From DATJPW01 sp035506215 (GTDB taxonomy: Bacteria > Desulfobacterota > Desulfomonilia > Desulfomonilales > Desulfomonilaceae): a stretch of DNA of 18,342 nt. Both the position numbers and the translations under genes were made by a program. The number at the start of each line of letters is the position of its first letter. Position 1 is the first letter of the stretch. Positions 14,392 to 18,342 of the stretch are shown one piece after another. Location of the stretch: contig DATJPW010000197.1 of assembly GCA_035506215.1 (NCBI GenBank), positions 1-18,342 on the forward strand, written 5' to 3'. Below the pieces are notes generated by a model. That model saw only the letters and a program-made list of their open reading frames with translations, was not told where the DNA came from and did no database searches.

Positions 14392-15347
14392 AAACCGTTT
14401 TCACAGTGCTAGCCTTGGTTGCGCTTCTGATCGCTCCATTGATCGTCACGGACCCATTCTATGTGCATCTGATGATTATGGTCCTCATGTGGACTGTTCT
14501 GGGCGTAGCGTGGAACATCCTGGGCGGATACGCGGGCCAGGTCTCGTTTGGCCACTCTGCATTCCTGGGGGTCGGGGCCTACTCCACCATGATACTGTAT
14601 CTCAACCTCGGGATATCCCCATGGTACGGGATCGTGTTAGGCGGGTTGGTATCCGCTCTTATCGCACTGCCTATCGGCCTGATCTGCTTCAGGCTGCGCG
14701 GCCCGTACTTCGCACTTTCGACCCTGGCGGTTGCTGAAATAGTTCGATTGGTGGCCCTTAACTGGGAGTCTCTGACCAACGGCCCGGTAGGCTTGTTGAT
14801 AACCACTTTGCCTCCCGTGAGCCTGTGGGGCGAGCCGCTCAACTGGGAGAGCAAAACACCCTTTTACTATATTATCGCTCTGATCGCTGCCGGGGCACTC
14901 GGGATAACTTTCCTACTCGCCCGTAGTCGCTTGGGCGCGTATCTCCTGGCCATACGTGAGGACATTGACAGCGCTGAAGCTATCGGAATTAATACGGTGC
15001 AAGCAAGAGTGTCCGCACTGGCCTTGTCCGCGTTTGTTGCAGGGGTCGGGGGCGGCTTTTACGCTATGTACCTGCGCTACGTCGATCCGGACGCGGTCTT
15101 CTCCATCTCACTCTCCGTCGAGATGGTCTTTATAGCCGTGGTGGGAGGGCTGACTACAGTGATCGGCCCGTTCATCGGCGCGGTCTTCCTCGTTACCTTG
15201 GGTGAAACCTTCCGGACTCACTTCCTGTGGGGTCACCTGGTGTTCTACGGACTGTTCATGATGGTAGCAATCCGTTATATGCCGGAAGGAATTTGGGGCC
15301 GCGTGCGCAAGTTAATTGGGAATCGGGTGGGGGTGCAAAATGGCTGA
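14388..15347 (+). CDS. livM: Branched-chain amino acid-type ABC transporter permease, LivM family
   Basis: A 319-residue inner-membrane permease and partner of LivH. Family marks are AWNILGGYAGQVSFGHSAFL (about 44-63), CFRLRGPYFALSTLAVAE (about 99-116), and SRLGAYLLAIREDIDSAEAI in the cytoplasmic loop. It ends with a GGLTTVIGPFIGAVFL segment near 265-280. Hydrophobicity suggests eight to ten membrane spans. The stop overlaps the start of the ATPase gene by eight bases. Length is normal and no broken motif is seen. Confidence 0.93.
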   Translation: MKTVFTVLALVALLIAPLIVTDPFYVHLMIMVLMWTVLGVAWNILGGYAGQVSFGHSAFLGVGAYSTMILYLNLGISPWYGIVLGGLVSALIALPIGLICFRLRGPYFALSTLAVAEIVRLVALNWESLTNGPVGLLITTLPPVSLWGEPLNWESKTPFYYIIALIAAGALGITFLLARSRLGAYLLAIREDIDSAEAIGINTVQARVSALALSAFVAGVGGGFYAMYLRYVDPDAVFSISLSVEMVFIAVVGGLTTVIGPFIGAVFLVTLGETFRTHFLWGHLVFYGLFMMVAIRYMPEGIWGRVRKLIGNRVGVQNG

Positions 15348-16080
15348 ACCCATGCTCGAGGTGAAACGTCTAACCAAGTCCTTCGGAGGTCTGAAAGCTG
15401 TGGCCGATCTCTCGTTCGCAGTCGAGAAAGGATCCATCATAGGCCTCATAGGACCCAACGGTGCAGGCAAGACGACGGTCTTCAACATGGTGGCAGGATT
15501 CCTTCCTCCGAGCGCCGGCGAAATACTTCTTCAGGGAGAGAGTCTAGTGGGGCTCAAGCCGTATGCCACTACCCGGAAAGGGGTGGCACGCACTTTTCAA
15601 ATAGTGAAGCCGTTCCGCAATCTAAGCGTTCTGGAGAATGTGACTCTGGCTGCTTTCCTCCGCTTCGCCATGCGGCGCCAAGCTCAAGCCGAGGCTCTCC
15701 GTATAATCGAGAAAATGGGATTGACGGCAAAGATCAACAGCTTGGCCAATGACTTGACTCTAAGCGAACAGAAGAGACTGGAGATAGCCCGGGCATTGGC
15801 CACTGGTCCCAAATTGCTGCTGCTGGATGAACCCATGGGAGGGCTCAATGCCACCGAAGTGGACCAAGCGGCCCGCTTGATCAGCGAGATCTGTCGCGAT
15901 GGCGTCACAATAATCTGGGTGGAACACGTACTCAGGGCAATAATGAACACCTCTCATCGAGTAGTAGTTATAAACTACGGCGCGAAGATAGCGGATGGAA
16001 CCCCTCAAGAGGTGGTGCAAAATCCGGACGTCATCGCCGCCTATCTCGGTAAGCGAGCCCAGCCTCATGCTGCAGATTGA
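15340..16080 (+). CDS. livG: ABC transporter ATP-binding protein, LivG family
   Basis: A 246-residue cytoplasmic ATPase that energises the LivHM channel. Walker A is GPNGAGKTT at 38-46, the Q-loop Gln is at 87 in ARTFQIVKPF, Walker B is LLLLDEP at 159-165 and the H-loop His is His196 (VEHVL). The long insert between Walker A and the Q-loop and the ARTFQ motif are typical of LivG. The signature motif is LSEQKRLEIA (about 141-150) in place of the canonical LSGGQ, a substitution also common in this sub-family. The start at 15340 overlaps the livM stop and gives the expected MAEPMLEV N-terminus; a longer frame from 15316 is rejected. Its stop overlaps livF by 14 bases. Confidence 0.93.
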   Translation: MAEPMLEVKRLTKSFGGLKAVADLSFAVEKGSIIGLIGPNGAGKTTVFNMVAGFLPPSAGEILLQGESLVGLKPYATTRKGVARTFQIVKPFRNLSVLENVTLAAFLRFAMRRQAQAEALRIIEKMGLTAKINSLANDLTLSEQKRLEIARALATGPKLLLLDEPMGGLNATEVDQAARLISEICRDGVTIIWVEHVLRAIMNTSHRVVVINYGAKIADGTPQEVVQNPDVIAAYLGKRAQPHAAD

Positions 16081-16768
16081 AAACCTTCAAGTGGCTTACG
16101 GAAAAGTCCAAGCGCTGTGGGGCGTTTCCCTCAGCATAGGCGCTGGGGAGATCGTTGCCCTTGTTGGGGCCAACGGCGCGGGTAAGACTTCCATGCTCAA
16201 AACAATCTCGGGGCTCATCAGGCCCGTGAGCGGCACTATTATTTTTGAAGGCACGCATCTGGAACAGGCCACTCCGGCGCAAATCGTCCGCCGTGGGTTG
16301 ATTCATGTGCCGGAGGGACGCAAGCTCTTCCCGGAGATGACGGTGCTGGACAATCTCCTCCTTGGAGGATACTCCTCTTCTCTCAATCAACGCGGTCAGA
16401 GGCTGGAAGAGGTGTTTTCCGTTTTCCCCGCCCTCAAGAGTCGGAAAAAACAAATCGCCGGCACACTCTCCGGTGGCGAGCAACAGATGGTAGCTATCGG
16501 AAGAGGTCTCATGGCGGCGCCCAAACTCCTAATGCTCGACGAACCTTCTCTGGGATTGGCCCCGTTCCTGGTGGAAGAGATGTTTCAGGTTGTAGAGAAG
16601 GTGAACCAGTTAGGAGTGACGGTTCTTTTGGTGGAACAAAACACCGAGCACGCATTGTCAGTGGCCCATAAGGGATTCGTTTTGGAGTCCGGTCGGGTAG
16701 CGTTGTCAGGTTCCGGTAAGGAACTCTTAGCCGAGCCGGCAGTCCGCAAGGCTTATCTGGGCCTTTGA
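16067..16768 (+). CDS. livF: ABC transporter ATP-binding protein, LivF family
   Basis: A 233-residue cytoplasmic ATPase forming the heterodimer with LivG. Walker A is GANGAGKTS at 34-42, the signature is LSGGEQQ at 134-140 and Walker B is LLMLDEP at 154-160. The VPEGRKLFPEMTVLDNLLLG region (81-100) is a LivF hallmark, as is VEQNTEHAL after Walker B, where the H-loop His is replaced by Gln191. The start at 16067 gives MLQIENLQVAYGKVQALWGV, the expected N-terminus; the longer frame from 15995 would overlap livG heavily and is rejected. It is the last transporter gene; the next gene begins about 200 bp later. Confidence 0.93.
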   Translation: MLQIENLQVAYGKVQALWGVSLSIGAGEIVALVGANGAGKTSMLKTISGLIRPVSGTIIFEGTHLEQATPAQIVRRGLIHVPEGRKLFPEMTVLDNLLLGGYSSSLNQRGQRLEEVFSVFPALKSRKKQIAGTLSGGEQQMVAIGRGLMAAPKLLMLDEPSLGLAPFLVEEMFQVVEKVNQLGVTVLLVEQNTEHALSVAHKGFVLESGRVALSGSGKELLAEPAVRKAYLGL

Positions 16769-16788
16769 GCCCGACGACAAGGAGTTCA

Positions 16789-16842
16789 AGGTTCGTTCAG
16801 GCTTACCTACACGAGTAACGAACCTCGGGATCAGACGTGTAG
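16789..16842 (+). promoter_or_regulatory. Two interlocking inverted repeats between livF and the GlcG-family gene
   Basis: AGGTTCGTT (16789-16797) pairs with AACGAACCT (16817-16825), nine perfect base pairs. CTACACG (16807-16813), inside that loop, pairs with CGTGTAG (16836-16842) outside it, seven perfect base pairs. In RNA the two stems cross, giving an H-type pseudoknot or two alternative hairpins. No T-run follows, so a simple intrinsic terminator is unlikely. A processing site or attenuator separating transporter and GlcG-family expression is possible. Confidence 0.5.
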
Positions 16843-16966
16843 AAGTGGAGCCGAGTAATATTGACCTGCCCCGGAATATGAACCACTTTTTGGGCATAAT
16901 GCGTTTTTGTCGTATTTGGGGCTGCTACTGTGTTCTGAGAAAGTAGATGAAAAGGAGGGAACTAGC

Positions 16967-17452
16967 ATGTTACAGAGACTTGTCGTCACCGCTATTCTTT
17001 TCGTGTTGGTATTCTCCGGTTCAATCGCGACCGCACAGATGCCAAACCCGTACGGCCCACCCATTAGCCTAGAGAACGCAAAAAAGGCGGCGGCCGCGGC
17101 TCTAGCTGAGATGCGTAAAAACAATTGGACCATGGCTGTGGCAATCACGGACACGTCCGGCAATCTGGTCTATTTCGAAAGGATCGACGGGACTCAGGTT
17201 GCCAGCTCCGCTGTGGCGATCAATAAAGCGCGCTCGGCTGCCATATACAAGCGGCCGACAAAGGCATTCCAGGACGCGCTGGCTGCCGGTGGGGAAGGAC
17301 TCCGTATCCTGCATCTGGAAGGCGCTGTAGCTGTGGAGGGGGGAATTCCTCTCTTCATGGACGGCAAGATCGTGGGTGCAATCGGGGTTTCGGGCGCTTC
17401 GAGTGCGCAAGATGGTCAGGCTGCAAAACCCGGTGCAGAGGTCTTGAAATAA
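16967..17452 (+). CDS. Exported GlcG/HbpS-family (DUF336) protein
   Basis: A 161-residue protein. Residues 1-24 are a signal peptide (LQRLVV, hydrophobic core, cut near ATA-Q), so the product is periplasmic or secreted. The mature part has the GlcG/HbpS pattern: PPISLENAKKAAAAALAE helix, AITDTSGNLVYFERIDGT, the AINKARSAA helix, and GGIPLFMDGKIVGAIGVSG with Gly-rich turns near the end. The HbpS branch binds haem and senses redox in Streptomyces; GlcG is of unknown role in glycolate operons. AAAGGAGGG six to eight bases before 16967 fixes this start over an upstream frame from 16907. It follows the Liv operon on the same strand, a common neighbour for GlcG-like genes in catabolic or transport clusters. 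An accessory role with the transporter is inference. Confidence 0.87.
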   Translation: MLQRLVVTAILFVLVFSGSIATAQMPNPYGPPISLENAKKAAAAALAEMRKNNWTMAVAITDTSGNLVYFERIDGTQVASSAVAINKARSAAIYKRPTKAFQDALAAGGEGLRILHLEGAVAVEGGIPLFMDGKIVGAIGVSGASSAQDGQAAKPGAEVLK

Positions 17453-17635
17453 CTTTAGGGGGACAAGGAGGAGTGCAGAGTAGCAGCAGCATCCAAAGGA
17501 GGACACTGCGCTCCGCCACTGATGCCGAAACTGTCGGTCCAGTGCATGATCGTCAAGGACTTGCGGGTATGGCTGCTTTCTGACGCATCTCGGATGAGCT
17601 TTTCCAATTCATCTTTTCGCAAGCGAAATCTGTTC

Positions 17636-17672
17636 CGGAGCAGGGCTGCGACCAATGGTCCGCCCTGCTCCG
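17636..17672. repeat. Strong hairpin downstream of the GlcG-family gene
   Basis: CGGAGCAGGGC (17636-17646) pairs perfectly with GCCCTGCTCCG (17662-17672). After a 3/1-nt internal loop, GACCA (17650-17654) pairs with TGGTC (17656-17660), leaving almost no loop. It could form a very stable cruciform or RNA stem. No T-run follows on either strand, so it may act as a 3'-end-protecting structure or a protein-binding site. Confidence 0.7.
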
Positions 17673-17799
17673 ATTCCGGTCAGTTAGCCGTTACAGCAGG
17701 CCGGATGTCAGAATTCTTTGTGGTTCCTGCATTACCTGACCCAGTCGTGCTAAGGTAGATCCTTTCCATATCTCAATGCACGTCATTCGTTTGCGATGA

Positions 17800-17832
17800 G
17801 TGCTTAGCGCCGACACAAAAACCGCGAAGCAC
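17800..17832. repeat. Second hairpin in the right-hand intergenic region
   Basis: GTGCTT (17800-17805) and GCG (17807-17809) pair with CGC (17823-17825) and AAGCAC (17827-17832), with one A-G mismatch and a 13-nt loop. No T-run follows on the plus strand. Confidence 0.4.
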
Positions 17833-18120
17833 GGGCGCACCGCCGTCTGACTAACTGCAGCTCCGAATTTCCTCCGATAAGCTTCTCGAATTTATCTCAC
17901 ACGTGCCCTACCCTGCCTACTCCTATCCCGTCTCGGCCTGGGCCTACTATCCGGAGCCAGCGGGCGCGTCAAGATCATTCCTCCGATCTCAATGTCCCAA
18001 ACTGTCGCTCAACAAAACCCCTTTTCAATTCCCATTTTCGCTGACGATGAACAGATCCGATACTTGTCGTCAGGCGAACTGATCATTGTGTCATCGCACG
18101 GAATTCTTGAATTCTAATGG

Positions 18121-18342
18121 TCAATGTGCAGACGGCGGTTGATAAACGATGCCGGTGATCTTGTCCTTCGTAAAATCAAAGAGGGTTTCCACATCGGACC
18201 CACGCATGATCTTGATTTTGGACTCCTTAATAACTTTCCCGATAACCGATGCGTTTATTTTCCTTTCATGGAAGAGCCCTATTACTTGATCGGAGTGACG
18301 GGGTGGAACAGATAGAACGAAACCGAAGCTTTGAAAAGAAAA
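18121..18342 (-). CDS. AIR synthase-related protein (PurM/HypE/SelD superfamily), C-terminal end (5' part outside the window)
   Basis: The minus strand is open from the right edge to a TGA at 18121-18123, giving 73 residues. It reads FGFVLSVPPRHSDQVIGLFH, then KINASVIGKVI and a short beta-rich end. The pattern 'G-F-V-L-x-V-P-P ... V ... F ... A-x-V-I-G-x-V' matches the end of the C-terminal domain of AIR synthase-related proteins, the fold of PurM, ThiL, HypE and SelD. The ATP-binding N-terminal half lies outside the window, so the exact member cannot be told. It is convergent with the Liv/GlcG operon. Confidence 0.65.
   Translation of the reverse strand, partial: FSFQSFGFVLSVPPRHSDQVIGLFHERKINASVIGKVIKESKIKIMRGSDVETLFDFTKDKITGIVYQPPSAH

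Larger units (their letters stand above)
17453..18120. other. 670-bp stretch without a recognisable gene
   Basis: Frames at 17522-17758 (plus) and 17455-17655 (minus) overlap each other and show no domain, start signal or motif. The stretch contains several hairpins (17636-17672, 17800-17832, and CTGACGA at 18041 with TCGTCAG at 18067) and a GAATTC-TT-GAATTC repeat just past the right-hand gene. It separates the plus-strand operon from a convergent minus-strand gene. Confidence 0.5.

Noticed and set aside
15684..16483. Minus-strand frames of 88-150 aa opposite livG and livF
   Set aside because: They are antisense shadows of clear ABC ATPase genes.
1..18342. CRISPR array, phage structural genes, toxin-antitoxin or known defence genes
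   Set aside because: No regularly spaced short repeats and no recognisable protein of these classes were found on either strand.

Overview
The window looks like a chromosome segment of an anaerobic, acyl-CoA-metabolising proteobacterium, most likely of the former Deltaproteobacteria (Desulfobacterota/Syntrophobacterota). That assignment is inference. It rests on the very long soluble multi-PAS hybrid histidine kinase, the small protein ending in a C-terminal zinc ribbon, a branched-chain-amino-acid-type (Liv/HAAT) ABC transporter next to 3-hydroxyacyl-CoA dehydrogenase and CoA-transferase material, and the form of the tRNA-Glu remnants. No ribosomal or housekeeping marker is present to fix the taxon.

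Layout. (1) Positions 1-280 hold the N-terminus of a minus-strand DNA glycosylase (AlkA-like) that runs off the left edge. (2) Positions 634-8777 form a block bracketed by two direct repeats, each ending in the 3' part of a tRNA-Glu(CTC) gene. They look like decayed attachment sites of an integrated island, though no integrase survives. The block contains an IS3-family left end abutting a truncated IS5-family transposase, a 182-aa zinc-ribbon protein, a 1320-aa kinase with seven PAS domains, a 1.3-kb stretch without a recognisable gene, and an alpha/beta hydrolase. (3) Positions 8780-12230 are a gene graveyard around one intact gene, a 3-hydroxyacyl-CoA dehydrogenase. It holds a dehydrogenase C-terminal remnant, a frameshifted Liv-type binding protein, the first 40 codons of a CoA-transferase, an IS3-family right end with the OrfB C-terminus, and the N-terminus of a GntR/FadR-type regulator. 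(4) Positions 12237-16768 are an intact five-gene Liv/HAAT operon on the plus strand: binding protein, LivH, LivM, LivG, LivF. The last four genes overlap or nearly abut. It is followed by an exported GlcG/HbpS-family protein (16967-17452). (5) The right edge holds the C-terminal end of a minus-strand AIR-synthase-related protein.

How it fits together. The Liv operon imports a small organic solute (amino acid, amide, carboxylate or aromatic acid; the substrate cannot be read from sequence). The neighbouring dehydrogenase and the CoA-transferase and dehydrogenase remnants suggest the locus once coupled uptake to CoA activation and beta-oxidation-like processing under a FadR-like regulator. Much of the catabolic half and the regulator have decayed, while the transporter and one dehydrogenase remain intact. 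The kinase/zinc-ribbon pair is a separate sensory unit with no adjacent DNA-binding response regulator. I see no CRISPR array, toxin-antitoxin module, phage structural gene or obvious defence system.
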